NCBI GenBank assembly: GCA_018066715.1
Contig: JAGPWA010000070.1
Coordinates: 1-61,751, forward strand
Origin: Porticoccus sp.
GTDB lineage: Bacteria > Pseudomonadota > Gammaproteobacteria > Pseudomonadales > Porticoccaceae
Length of the DNA stretch: 61,751 bases
Reading direction: 5' to 3'
Under the pieces are notes generated by a model. That model saw only the letters and a list, made by a program, of their open reading frames with translations, was not told the origin of the DNA and did not search any database. The position numbers and the translations under genes were made by a program. Position 1 is the stretch's first letter, and each line of letters begins with the position of its first letter. Positions 41,742 to 49,986 of this stretch are shown here, piece by piece.

Positions 41742-43061
41742 TTGCTGATATTACGCAACATTTGTTTGGTCTTTGTCGCTCTGGTCTTTGCCAGTGAGTC
41801 ACTGGCAGCTGCGACAGTGAATGGTGTTCGGGTCTGGCGAGCGCCAGATCATACACGTTTGGTTTTTGACCTCAGCAAACCAGTATCTCATAAGGTGTTT
41901 TCTCTGGAGGGTCCCGACCGGCTTGTGATTGATATTGACGATACGTCACTTAATGCGAGTACTGCTAGTCTCGACCTTGGCAAATCACCCATTACTTCTG
42001 TTCGTACCGGTAAAAATAAACAAAAAAATCTACGCATAGTGCTAGACCTTAAAGAAGCGGTTAGACCACGTAGCTTTTCTCTATCGAAGAATGAGCAATA
42101 CGGTGATCGGTTGGTGGTGGACCTCTATGACCATGACAAGGAAACCACCAAAACCGTAGAGGATGTTACCGCTAACAATAACCGGCGGGACATTATCATT
42201 GCTATTGATGCTGGGCATGGTGGTGAAGACCCCGGTGCTTCCGGCCCAAAACGTATTCGAGAAAAGCAGGTGGTATTGGCCATCAGCCGTGAATTGCAAA
42301 AGTTGTTTGACCAAACACCGGGTTATAAGGCTGTGCTGATCCGCAGCGGCGATTACTACATCCCCTTGCGGACACGTACCAGTATTGCCCATAAAAAACG
42401 TGCGGATATGTTTATCTCCATACATGCGGATGCATTCAAAAAGTCCTCTGCCAATGGAGCCTCTGTGTTTGCATTATCTCGGCGTGGAGCAACTAGTGAA
42501 ACAGCACGTTACTTGGCGGGGCGCGAAAATCGTGCCGATTTAATTGGGGGTGCTGGTAGTGTGAGCCTGGGTGACAAGGATCATATGCTGGCCAGTGTCT
42601 TACTGGACTTATCCATGACCGCCACACTGAGTAGTAGTCTTGAAGTTGGGTCTGAGGTACTGAAATCTATAGGCGGTATTGCCCGATTACATAAGAAACG
42701 AGTGGAGCAGGCGGGTTTCGTGGTGTTGAAATCACCAGATATTCCATCAATCCTCGTAGAAACCGGTTTTATCTCCAACCCTACCGAAGCAAAGCGCCTG
42801 GCAAGCCGGAGTTATCAGAAGAAAATGGCTCGATCAATTTTTCAGGGTGTGAATCGCTACTTTTCTAACAACCTTCCAGTGGGCACCTTACTGGCTGCTC
42901 AAAAAGCAGGTGGTGGGGGTACGTATGTCATTGCTCGAGGTGACACCCTGTCGGGTATTGCAGTGCGTCACAATGTTTCTGTTGAAGCAATATTGCGCCA
43001 CAATGGACTGAAAAACTCCCGCATTAAAGTGGGACAGCGTTTGAGAATACCTACATCATGA
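41742..43061 (+). CDS. amiB: N-acetylmuramoyl-L-alanine amidase with AMIN and LysM domains
   Basis: This periplasmic amidase cleaves septal peptidoglycan to separate daughter cells. A signal peptide (to about residue 22) is followed by an AMIN domain (about 25-125), an amidase_3 catalytic domain (about 145-375) and a LysM domain (about 393-437). The catalytic domain has zinc-site motifs IDAGHGGEDPG and SIHADAF, and the catalytic glutamate in ILVETGFISN. The only in-frame start is TTG 41742, with agggtgag just upstream; an ATG at 41728 is out of frame. The AmiB name is used for its place next to mutL; AmiC would be equally fair from sequence. Confidence 0.92.
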   Translation: MLILRNICLVFVALVFASESLAAATVNGVRVWRAPDHTRLVFDLSKPVSHKVFSLEGPDRLVIDIDDTSLNASTASLDLGKSPITSVRTGKNKQKNLRIVLDLKEAVRPRSFSLSKNEQYGDRLVVDLYDHDKETTKTVEDVTANNNRRDIIIAIDAGHGGEDPGASGPKRIREKQVVLAISRELQKLFDQTPGYKAVLIRSGDYYIPLRTRTSIAHKKRADMFISIHADAFKKSSANGASVFALSRRGATSETARYLAGRENRADLIGGAGSVSLGDKDHMLASVLLDLSMTATLSSSLEVGSEVLKSIGGIARLHKKRVEQAGFVVLKSPDIPSILVETGFISNPTEAKRLASRSYQKKMARSIFQGVNRYFSNNLPVGTLLAAQKAGGGGTYVIARGDTLSGIAVRHNVSVEAILRHNGLKNSRIKVGQRLRIPTS

Positions 43062-43095
43062 AGCTATGGAATAAAAGCCTGCGATTTAACAATAA

Positions 43096-43170
43096 GTGAC
43101 TTAACCAAAAGCGGCTTAAAGACCGTTGACCTAAAAGCAATTCACCTAAAGAAAACTGACCTAAAGAAAA
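43096..43170 (+). repeat. Degenerate 15-16 bp tandem repeats before mutL
   Basis: The amiB-mutL gap contains head-to-tail copies of a TGACCTAAAGAAAA-like unit. The last two (43141-43155 and 43156-43170) differ at only two positions; earlier copies (from 43096 and 43125) are more diverged. The array ends 6 bp before the mutL ATG and occupies the place where a ribosome-binding site should be. Confidence 0.8.
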
Positions 43171-43176
43171 CAAGCC

Positions 43177-45003
43177 ATGTCAAAAATCCATTTACTCAGC
43201 CCCAGGTTGGCCAACCAGATTGCCGCCGGTGAGGTGGTTGAGCGCCCTGCATCAGTGATCAAAGAGCTGTTAGAGAACAGTATTGATAGTGGTGCCCGTC
43301 GCATTGATATTGATGTGGAGAATGGCGGCATTAAATTGATTCGGGTACGTGACAATGGCAGTGGGATTGGAGAACAAGATTTACCGCTGTCACTGAGCCG
43401 TCATGCCACCAGTAAAATTGAACAGTTGGATGATTTGGAAGCAGTGGCCACATTGGGATTTCGTGGGGAAGCATTGGCCAGTATTTCGTCAGTGTCGCGG
43501 TTGGCAATCACCTCCAATGAACATGAGCAGGATCACGGCTGGAAGGCAGAAACCGAAGGCCGGGATATGGGCGTCAATATTATTCCTGCACCACACCCCA
43601 GAGGGACCACTGTAGAAGTTCGAGATTTATTTTTTAATACCCCAGCACGGCGCAAGTTTCTACGGACAGAAAAAACCGAGTACAAACGTATTGATGAAGT
43701 GCTCAGAAAACTGGCCCTGAGCCATTTTGATGTCGACTTTTCCCTGCGCAACAACGGCAAGGCCGTTCACAGTTTCAGGGCTGCGAATACTCAGTTAGAG
43801 CAAGAGCGACGGGTGGCCGCTATCTGTGGCTCCGCTTTTATGGAGAACGCTCTCTACGTGGACGTAGAGGCGGCAGGACTGAGGTTATGGGGTTGGGTGG
43901 GGTTGCCCACATTTTCTCGTAGTCAGACAGACCTGCAGCATTTCTTTGTGAACGGCCGGAGTATTCGAGACAAGCTGGTTACCCATGCTGTCCGACAGGC
44001 CTATCAGGACGTTATGTACCATGGGCGTCATCCTGCTTTTGTGCTGTATCTTGAACTGAACCCTACGGATGTGGATGTTAACGTTCATCCGACTAAGCAC
44101 GAAGTCCGTTTCCGTGATAGTCGTACCGTGCATAATTTTTTGTTTCGAAGCTTACATCGGGCTGTGGCGGATATTCGGCCAGGAGATCAAACTTCCAGTG
44201 TGTCAGCAGACCCAGCGGCATACAGTGGGAGCGAGTCAGCACCCTTTTCACAGCAGCCCAGCATGAACCTTAGATCACCTTCGTCTTCAATATCTTCCGG
44301 AGCCGTGGCAGAAAACATGGCTGTATATCAGTCACTACACCAGACACCACTTGGCAGCAGTGAACCGGTTATTGGCTCGCCTGATCATTCTACTGGCATG
44401 ACGCCATCGGATGACGAAGTACCCCCATTGGGATACGCCATAGCCCAGCTTAAGGGCATCTATATTTTGGCGGAAAATGTCCAGGGAATGGTACTGGTGG
44501 ATATGCATGCTGCCCATGAGCGGATTACCTACGAACAAATGAAACAGGCGTTTGATTTGGAGGGTATTCGCTCCCAGCCATTACTGGTGCCCGTTACCTT
44601 GGCGGTGAGCCAATCAGAAGCTGATATTGCAGATGAACATCAAACACTGTTTGGTTCATTGGGCTTTTCTCTGCAACGGGCTGGGCCCGAAAGTCTGATA
44701 GTTCGGCAGATACCCGCGATGTTGCGTGATTCTGATGTAGAACCCTTGGTGCGTGATGTGCTTTCTGACCTGACGACCCACGGCACCAGTGACCGCATTC
44801 GTCAGCATCTCAATGAAATTATGTCGACAATGTCCTGCCATGGTTCTGTGCGGGCCAACCGAAAGCTCAGTATTCAGGAAATGAATGCCTTATTACGTGA
44901 TATGGAGGCCACCGAGCGTAGCGGGCAATGTAATCACGGTCGTCCTACATGGACCCAAATATCGCTGGAAGAGCTGGATAAGCTCTTTTTGAGAGGGCGT
45001 TAG
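43177..45003 (+). CDS. mutL: DNA mismatch repair protein MutL
   Basis: MutL links mismatch recognition by MutS to strand removal. The 608-residue protein has the GHKL ATPase: catalytic E30 in [18 protein letters not shown] and [14 protein letters not shown] central linker is rich in Ser and Pro (about 345-420). The C-terminal dimerisation domain contains [12 protein letters not shown] from D442, matching the DQHA(X)2E(X)4E endonuclease motif except Q to M, together with [10 protein letters not shown] and CNHGRPTW. This is the endonuclease-type MutL known from Pseudomonas, unlike E. coli MutL. No clear ribosome site precedes the ATG. Confidence 0.96.
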   Translation: MSKIHLLSPRLANQIAAGEVVERPASVIKELLENSIDSGARRIDIDVENGGIKLIRVRDNGSGIGEQDLPLSLSRHATSKIEQLDDLEAVATLGFRGEALASISSVSRLAITSNEHEQDHGWKAETEGRDMGVNIIPAPHPRGTTVEVRDLFFNTPARRKFLRTEKTEYKRIDEVLRKLALSHFDVDFSLRNNGKAVHSFRAANTQLEQERRVAAICGSAFMENALYVDVEAAGLRLWGWVGLPTFSRSQTDLQHFFVNGRSIRDKLVTHAVRQAYQDVMYHGRHPAFVLYLELNPTDVDVNVHPTKHEVRFRDSRTVHNFLFRSLHRAVADIRPGDQTSSVSADPAAYSGSESAPFSQQPSMNLRSPSSSISSGAVAENMAVYQSLHQTPLGSSEPVIGSPDHSTGMTPSDDEVPPLGYAIAQLKGIYILAENVQGMVLVDMHAAHERITYEQMKQAFDLEGIRSQPLLVPVTLAVSQSEADIADEHQTLFGSLGFSLQRAGPESLIVRQIPAMLRDSDVEPLVRDVLSDLTTHGTSDRIRQHLNEIMSTMSCHGSVRANRKLSIQEMNALLRDMEATERSGQCNHGRPTWTQISLEELDKLFLRGR

Positions 45004-45232
45004 CCCAGTTCCCTCCCTGACGATGGGGTGCCTAACATCCCGATGTTCTGTTTTATTAATACATGAGTTATCAACCCAAGCTAGACTAATAGTATGCAGA
45101 ACTTTTATTTACGTAGATGAGTCTAATCCTCAGTGTGAGTCAGTGTGGACAGTAAATGTAGAAAGCAAATACAGCAGGTAGGCCACTGCTACGTTGTGTT
45201 CAGCCGATGCGCTACCTTAGGAGGAGATATGC

Positions 45233-46504
45233 ATGTCATTTGAAAGACGGCCCCTGTTACTCTTTGGTTTGTTGTCTTTTCCCTTGTGGGCTGCAGCAGA
45301 CTTGGGGGAAGGACAGCCGTTAGCTTTCGTTGAGCCAATCGATCAGTCTGTTTATCAAGCCGCACCCTATCCTCCGATTGAAAAACCAATACAGGGCAAG
45401 CAGTTTTCTGGTTTACAGGAGGCTGTGAGCTTTTATGAGAAGGTTGATCGTTCAGGCCACTGGGAGCCTCTGTCGGACGGCCCCTTACTAGGCTTGGGTG
45501 ATGTTCATGAGCAAGTTGTTCAACTGCGGGGCCTTCTTCATCTGTTTGGCGATATCAAGGAAGATGCCTCTTTTTTTGAGCCACTTGAATTATTTGACCT
45601 TGAATTACAAGAAGCATTATTGGCCTTTCAAAAACGACACGGAGCAAAGGTGGATGGCATTCTGGGTCCTCAGGCTCGCCGGCTATTGAGCGTCCCTCCT
45701 CGGCAGAGGATTGAGCAACTGTTAATAAATATTAACCGACAGCAGGAGTTTCAAGCTATCGCTGGAGGGCGTTACCTCCAGGTAAATGTCCCCGAGTATC
45801 GGCTTCGGTTGTATGAGCAGGGTGAAATTCTTCTGGATATGAAAACCATTATTGGCCGCCGCAGCCGACAGACCCCCATTTTTAGTAGCAGCGTTAAAAC
45901 TGTCGTGGTGAACCCTTCATGGAGTGTCCCCAAAAGTATTGCGTATAGGGATATTTTGCCTCGTTGGGAACAAGACAAAACCTATCTATCAAAGCATAAC
46001 TTACAGGTTTTATCGGGCTGGGAAATACCCAGAGTGATTGTTCCAGAAGATCAGATAGATCTGGAAAAAATGTATCGAGGCGGTGAGTTTCAGCGGTTGT
46101 GGGAACCCCCGAGTATGAAAAACACGTTAGGCCGTATTAAGTTTCAGCTTGATAGTAACAACAGTATTTACCTGCATGACACAAAAAGCCGATCTCTTTT
46201 TGAGTCCGACCAAAGGGCGTTCAGTTCTGGCTGTATTCGGCTGGAAAAGCCACGCATGCTGGCGGATGCGTTAATGCAGCATTCTAATCGTTGGGTGCCC
46301 GAAGCGTTGGACCCACTGTTTGAGGATGTGACCACGCACAACATTCGCTTAGATAACCCTATTGCGCTTCATGTGACCTATTGGACAGCCTGGCTGGATG
46401 AAAACAACCTCTTACATTTCGCCGAAGACCTTTATCGGCATGATCTCATTGAGCTGGCTCAACAGAATAATGAGAACCTTTCGGCAGAACCAGCTATCAA
46501 CTGA
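45233..46504 (+). CDS. L,D-transpeptidase, YcbB-like
   Basis: This 423-residue envelope enzyme would form 3-3 crosslinks in peptidoglycan. A short signal peptide (about 1-22) is followed by a peptidoglycan-binding domain with LQEALLAFQKRHGAKVDGILG (about 122-142) and a YkuD catalytic domain (about 180-360). The catalytic cysteine is C334 in SSGCIRLEKP, and the histidine is in YLHDTKSRSLF. The capping subdomain insertion seen in YcbB (LdtD) is present but short. An excellent Shine-Dalgarno, aggagg (45219-45224), precedes the ATG. The next gene encodes a MepK-like peptidase, as with ycbB-ycbK in E. coli. Confidence 0.9.
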   Translation: MSFERRPLLLFGLLSFPLWAAADLGEGQPLAFVEPIDQSVYQAAPYPPIEKPIQGKQFSGLQEAVSFYEKVDRSGHWEPLSDGPLLGLGDVHEQVVQLRGLLHLFGDIKEDASFFEPLELFDLELQEALLAFQKRHGAKVDGILGPQARRLLSVPPRQRIEQLLININRQQEFQAIAGGRYLQVNVPEYRLRLYEQGEILLDMKTIIGRRSRQTPIFSSSVKTVVVNPSWSVPKSIAYRDILPRWEQDKTYLSKHNLQVLSGWEIPRVIVPEDQIDLEKMYRGGEFQRLWEPPSMKNTLGRIKFQLDSNNSIYLHDTKSRSLFESDQRAFSSGCIRLEKPRMLADALMQHSNRWVPEALDPLFEDVTTHNIRLDNPIALHVTYWTAWLDENNLLHFAEDLYRHDLIELAQQNNENLSAEPAIN

Positions 46505-46623
46505 TCGTTTTATGTACAATTCAGCTCTGCTGGGGCATAATCGCGCACTATAATCTGGTGCCCGCCGTACACAGGCACACAATTTGTCGCGAATAGTTAT
46601 CCAAGCAGCGTTGTTCAATAATT

Positions 46624-47181
46624 ATGCAAAAACAGTCTTTAAACTCTCGCAGAACCTTTCTGCGCATGATGGGTGGTTTAACTGCTGGGCTGGCTGTTTC
46701 TTCTTCCGCATTGGGCAAAGTTGTCTCTTCTCCAGAAAGAAGCATGGCATTTTATAATTTGCATACGGGTGAGTCGCTTAAGACAACCTTCTACCTTAAT
46801 GGCCAATTTCTGCCCAATAGCCTCAAAGAGGTTAATCACCTATTGCGCGATCATCGAACAGACGAAGTGTGTGAAATGTCGCCTGAACTGCTGACACTGT
46901 TAAGTGATTTAAAAGAGATGCTGGGCACTTCCAAACCATTCCATATTATCTCAGGCTACCGTTCTCCTGCGACGAACAACATGTTGAGTCAACAAAGTGG
47001 TGGGGTCGCCAAGAAAAGCCTGCATATGCAGGGCAAGGCGATTGATATACGTATTCCTGGCATTGAGACCAAATACCTGCACCAGGGCGCACAGGGATTA
47101 AAAGGCGGTGGTGTTGGTCTTTATTCAAGAAGCGACTTTGTGCATCTGGACGTAGGGCGTGTACGTTACTGGGGTAGTTAA
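46624..47181 (+). CDS. MepK-like peptidoglycan endopeptidase (DUF882, YcbK family)
   Basis: This 185-residue exported protein has a twin-arginine signal, SRRTFLRMMGGLTAG (about 8-22). The DUF882/M15-like domain has zinc-ligand motifs SGYRSP, SLHMQGKAIDI and FVHLDVG at the expected spacing. E. coli MepK cleaves 3-3 crosslinks made by L,D-transpeptidases, so it functionally matches the preceding gene. A strong terminator follows. Confidence 0.9.
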   Translation: MQKQSLNSRRTFLRMMGGLTAGLAVSSSALGKVVSSPERSMAFYNLHTGESLKTTFYLNGQFLPNSLKEVNHLLRDHRTDEVCEMSPELLTLLSDLKEMLGTSKPFHIISGYRSPATNNMLSQQSGGVAKKSLHMQGKAIDIRIPGIETKYLHQGAQGLKGGGVGLYSRSDFVHLDVGRVRYWGS

Positions 47182-47201
47182 CCCAGTTTAAGGCCCCTAT
47201 G

Positions 47202-47224
47202 GGAGGCTATTCAGCCTCCTTTTT
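47202..47224 (+). terminator. Rho-independent terminator after the MepK-like gene
   Basis: A 7-bp stem (GGAGGCT with AGCCTCC), a 4-nt loop (attc) and a T5 tail lie 20 bp after the stop. Confidence 0.85.
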
Positions 47225-47227
47225 CAA

Positions 47228-47266
47228 TGCCTAGTTTCAGTGCCTAGTTTCAGTGCCTAGTTTCAG
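47228..47266. repeat. Three perfect 13-bp tandem repeats
   Basis: The unit tgcctagtttcag is repeated three times without mismatch, between the MepK-gene terminator and the 3' end of the next, convergent gene. It is likely a variable-number repeat produced by slippage. Confidence 0.95.
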
Positions 47267-47269
47267 CGC

Positions 47270-47479
47270 TTATTTTTGTGGCTTACGGCGTTCTGTCACC
47301 ATCCAGAAAGTATCATTCCAGACTGCGTGTGCCTTGCTCGTTCTAATACTGCCAGCGTGATACCCCACAAATAGTACCCCGTTTTCCTCTACTCGGTAAA
47401 CATTGGCCTCAACACCCGGATCCTCCGCGTGTACTCTCATAATAATAAAGTCACCTTTTTTTACTTCTGGGCGTTCCAT
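47270..47479 (-). CDS. Hypothetical 69-residue protein
   Basis: I do not recognise this family. The start MERPEVKKGDFIIM has aggaca at good spacing; the frame is open 17 codons further upstream without a better site. The sequence is soluble and looks like a small beta-barrel (GDFIIMRV, EANVYRVEENGVLFVGYHAG, NDTFWMVTE), possibly SH3-like. It has no signal peptide or cysteine motif. It stands at the edge of the accessory strip, with a REP-like palindrome upstream. Confidence 0.6.
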   Translation of the reverse strand: MERPEVKKGDFIIMRVHAEDPGVEANVYRVEENGVLFVGYHAGSIRTSKAHAVWNDTFWMVTERRKPQK

Positions 47480-47644
47480 AGTCTGTCCTGTGTTACGGCA
47501 ATAATATTGAGTTCTGGTAAGTGGCCACATACAAGAGGGTCAGCCTTGTAAAAGCCTCACACTCGCCTGTGCCAGCGATAGCCGGGCATTATATGATTCT
47601 TTGGGAAAAGTATCTCGCCCAAATTTTCTCGGCTATGTTCTCCA

Positions 47645-47703
47645 CTATCGACAAGCCCTGGGTACCAGAGACGCAATGGGTGCCTGAGTATGTCGAGGGT
47701 AGG
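47645..47703. repeat. REP-like inverted pair
   Basis: TCGACA (47648-47653) and TGTCGA (47691-47696) face each other, flanked by partly matching bases. The right arm reads CCTGAGTATGTCGAGGG, close to the widespread CCTGAGCNTGTCGAAGG type of REP sequence. It lies in the 325-bp gap 47480-47804, which otherwise holds only the terminator of the next minus-strand gene and a presumed promoter. Confidence 0.45.
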
Positions 47704-47743
47704 GTGGGAATCAGCGCGATAGTGCCCCGTTGGCATTGCTCAT

Positions 47744-47768
47744 AAAAAAAGACCACGCATTGGTGGTC
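47744..47768 (-). terminator. Rho-independent terminator of the small membrane protein gene
   Basis: Read on the minus strand, GACCAC, a 6-nt loop and GTGGTC are followed by T7. It lies 36 bp past the stop of the small gene at 47805-47969. Confidence 0.85.
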
Positions 47769-47804
47769 AAACAGGAGGAGAACAAAAAAGAGAGAAAAAC
47801 AAGT

Positions 47805-47969
47805 TTAGAGGGAGGGAATAAACTCACTAGCAGTAACACAGGCCCCAATAGCACACATCATACCGGTACCAGCCCACGCATCCGGGCCATGAGCGAACAT
47901 CCCAAAAGAAGCTCCAAAAAAGATTCCACACACAACCGCGAGCAGATAGGGAATATTTCGATTATTCAT
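47805..47969 (-). CDS. Small hydrophobic membrane protein, 54 residues
   Basis: This short gene encodes MNNRNIPYLLAVVCGIFFG and a second hydrophobic stretch, WAGTGMMCAIGACVTA, probably two membrane helices with small-residue packing motifs (GxxxG-like). The ATG follows a good gaggaaag site, and a terminator lies just downstream. Both support a real, separately transcribed gene. I do not recognise a family. The frame begins six codons earlier, but the internal ATG is better placed. Confidence 0.6.
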   Translation of the reverse strand: MNNRNIPYLLAVVCGIFFGASFGMFAHGPDAWAGTGMMCAIGACVTASEFIPSL

Positions 47970-48203
47970 AATGACTTTCCTCAACATCGAGAACTGTTTG
48001 ACTGTGAGATGATTAAAAGCCTAAAACAGCGCCGATACTAGGTGACGGGTCGCAACACACCTGATACCCAGTTCTCAAACAGAGAAGGGATTTTTAATTT
48101 TGTGAGGACGGTCTGGTTTTAGGTGAGACATAAGGACAGATTATTAGAAAGCCAGCAGAATAAGTAGGGCATGCAGCGGAATCAGAGGACGGGGAATACC
48201 CCG

Positions 48204-48544
48204 TTACTCAGAGATGATCAAAATTTTGTTGATCTTATTTTCACCCAGATACTTCTCTAGCCCGGCCATTCCAGCAGCAACATCAGGGTTTGTAAATAAT
48301 TCCTGCGCAGCGACCTGACCAAAAATGTTAAAGCTAGACTCAAGCGCTACCTCTCCCTCGTGCTTCACTGCTTTTCTTGCGTGTTCCAGGCAGGTTCCCG
48401 TCGTCAATCTGGTGAATAGTTCGCAACATTTATTAACTCTTGCTGTTGTATATAGATAGAGTGAAATAGGTACACCGAAAGAAGTACTAAACCTAATAGT
48501 AAGGCCAGAGTTGTTAAATAAATCTTTGGGGAGAGATCCTTCAT
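48204..48544 (-). pseudogene. Frameshifted gene for a small membrane-anchored protein
   Basis: Two overlapping minus-strand frames look like halves of one gene. From ATG 48544, one frame encodes MKDLSPKIYLTTLALLL and continues through a single transmembrane helix to LINVANYSPD, stopping at TGA 48406-48404. A different frame is open across the same place and continues as CLEHARKAVKHEGEVALESS and onward to LGENKINKILIISE, stopping at 48204. The C-terminal frame has no membrane helix and no good start of its own. A one-base indel near 48404-48430 would join them into about 112 residues. The family is not recognised. A G-rich hairpin (48189-48204) lies at the stop. Confidence 0.5.
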
Positions 48545-48660
48545 CTCGCAACTCAAGAAGATCTTTGTTATTTAGATAATAGTAATAAACCTAACGCACG
48601 CGTAATAGGCGCGATCTTGCGAGCGGCCTAATTGACGGGCTTTCCAACGGAAGATTGAGA

Positions 48661-49107
48661 CTAACTTCCACTGTCTATTTCTTTAGAAACCTCTTTGGCT
48701 GCACTTTCTATAAAATCAATATCTTCGTTAGTGAAAGCATTCTTCCGCAATTTCATACAACTAAAATTGATTGTCCCCCAAACTTTATTGGCAACAAGTA
48801 TTGGCGTACCAATGTAAACTTCTAGCGGAAGTGTGTCATACAGTGGATGCCGCTGCAATCCTGAAACCCCCTCCATTTCTGTGAGCGCGATTGTTTTTCC
48901 TTGTTCGTAAACATCTCGACAATAAGTGTCTTTTAAGGGAAAGTCCTCTCCAGCAACGAATACACCTGTTGACGATGAAATGGCAACAATTTCATATCGA
49001 TCGCGTTCGATATGGCTAACGATCCCCATAGACGTAGAGAACTTATCCCTTCCAGTTTCTAAGAGGTCATTGCATAGATGTATTAACTGTTGTGATGATG
49101 TATTCAA
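48661..49107 (-). CDS. GAF-domain protein
   Basis: This 148-residue protein consists of a single GAF domain: SMGIVSHIERDRYEIVAISS, FPLKDTYCRDVYEQGKTIAL, LPLEVYIGTPILVANKVWGTINFSCM and FTNEDIDFIESAA. The CRDV cysteine and the YIGTPI segment are common in stand-alone GAF proteins related to phytochrome-type sensors. Chromophore binding cannot be claimed. The start is TTG 49107 with aaggaa upstream. It is the only evidently intact member of the strip of small minus-strand genes at 48.2-49.7 kb. Its ligand is unknown. Confidence 0.75.
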   Translation of the reverse strand: MNTSSQQLIHLCNDLLETGRDKFSTSMGIVSHIERDRYEIVAISSSTGVFVAGEDFPLKDTYCRDVYEQGKTIALTEMEGVSGLQRHPLYDTLPLEVYIGTPILVANKVWGTINFSCMKLRKNAFTNEDIDFIESAAKEVSKEIDSGS

Positions 49108-49223
49108 GCTAATTTCCTTCTCTTCAGTTAACGCCTTTAGCCGCGGCGCACGTAAGGGTGTCCATCAACGAAATGACGATTCTGGATAAACTTGTTTTGT
49201 GTAGTATACAGCACGAATAAAAA

Positions 49224-49463
49224 TCACCTATTCTCTGGCAATACTTCAAATACTTTTATTTTTGACTCGAACCATTTATTCATCCTCTCTGGTTCTTTCA
49301 TAAGCTCTTGCATCTGCTGCATCGCAGCTAAGTGAGAAGAATCGTGCTGCTTGAACATTTCCATTCCATGCTGTTTACTCAATTCAGCCATTTCTTCAAA
49401 TGTATTTGCATGAAACGCCTAATCACACGCGCCACCTAATTGCTTACAGTTCATTGTCTTCAT
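49224..49463 (-). pseudogene. DUF1059-like small protein gene interrupted by a TAG stop
   Basis: The frame starts ATG 49463 (MKTMNCKQLGGACD), meets TAG at 49421-49419 as codon 15, then continues unbroken (FHANTFEEMAELSKQHG, then a Met/Gln-rich helix, ending KIKVFEVLPENR) to TGA 49226-49224. Both halves match the known pattern of DUF1059 proteins, which have a CKQLGGACD head and the FHANTFEEMAELSKQHGMEMF core. Only one codon spoils the gene. It could be a recent nonsense mutation or a sequencing error. The function of the family is unknown. Confidence 0.7.
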
Positions 49464-49679
49464 TTCAACCTCATTACCCATAAGTGCTATGAAGCCTTCT
49501 ACCTTACCATCTATTTCAGCGACCCATGTGTCAGTATTGGGAAGATAAATCTCAGCGACGTTCTTCCTTTCCTGAGCTATAAAGTCATCTGTCATAAACT
49601 CATGAGTTAATCATGTTGCCACCTCCCATGAATCAAGAACCGCGGCTAGGTCTGTCTCTTTATATGGTCGAATTTTCAC
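49464..49679 (-). pseudogene. Truncated GNAT-family acetyltransferase with internal TGA
   Basis: From GTG 49679 the frame encodes MKIRPYKETDLAAVLDSWEV, then TGA at 49613-49611 (codon 23), then LTHEFMTDDFIAQERKNVAE, and on through YLPNTDTWVAEIDGKVEGFI to GNEV. This is the N-terminal half of a GNAT N-acetyltransferase. The acetyl-CoA-binding half is missing; the frame runs straight into the DUF1059-like start codon. It therefore carries both a nonsense codon and a 3' deletion. Confidence 0.75.
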
Positions 49680-49986
49680 GAACTAATTTCCTTTACTTCT
49701 TGTTGCTAACTAAAAGGTCTTTTAGCTAGAAGGCTCTGTATCAAGGGAGAATTGATGCTAGAGAATAGAGTTTTTGACTTAAAAATCAAATGATTAAGGG
49801 GGGTGTCAAAAGATGAGGTTACTGACAAAACAAGCTCCCGGTCAATGTCTTAGCCGACCCCTTTCCTTGATACAAGGCCTGATGGCTTGTGATTTTTTAT
49901 ATTGGCCCAAAGCCAGCCTAGCTGAGGGTATGAGTGATGGGCTACTCGCACCCTATCACTGATGAGTTCGGGTATACTCCGCCGCC
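49680..49986. other. Intergenic region between the GNAT relic and recQ
   Basis: This 307-bp gap holds no convincing gene. A perfect 7-bp palindrome (CTAAAAG, 2 nt, CTTTTAG, 49710-49725) lies upstream of the GNAT relic. The recQ promoter must lie at the right end, but no clear -35/-10 pair or ribosome site was identified. Confidence 0.6.

Noticed and set aside
43096-43170. CRISPR-like array
   Set aside because: The units are head to tail with no spacers, are only about 15 bp long, and no cas genes are present.
47521-47745. 74-codon plus-strand open frame
   Set aside because: It runs through the REP-like palindrome and the promoter region of the 69-residue gene, and its composition is not protein-like.
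49611-49613. TGA in the GNAT relic as a selenocysteine codon
   Set aside because: GNAT enzymes have no selenocysteine at this position, no SECIS-like hairpin was seen, and the gene is also truncated.
47182-49986. Defence island or toxin-antitoxin system
   Set aside because: No nuclease, toxin, antitoxin or helicase-type defence domain could be recognised among these small genes; recQ is the ordinary housekeeping form.
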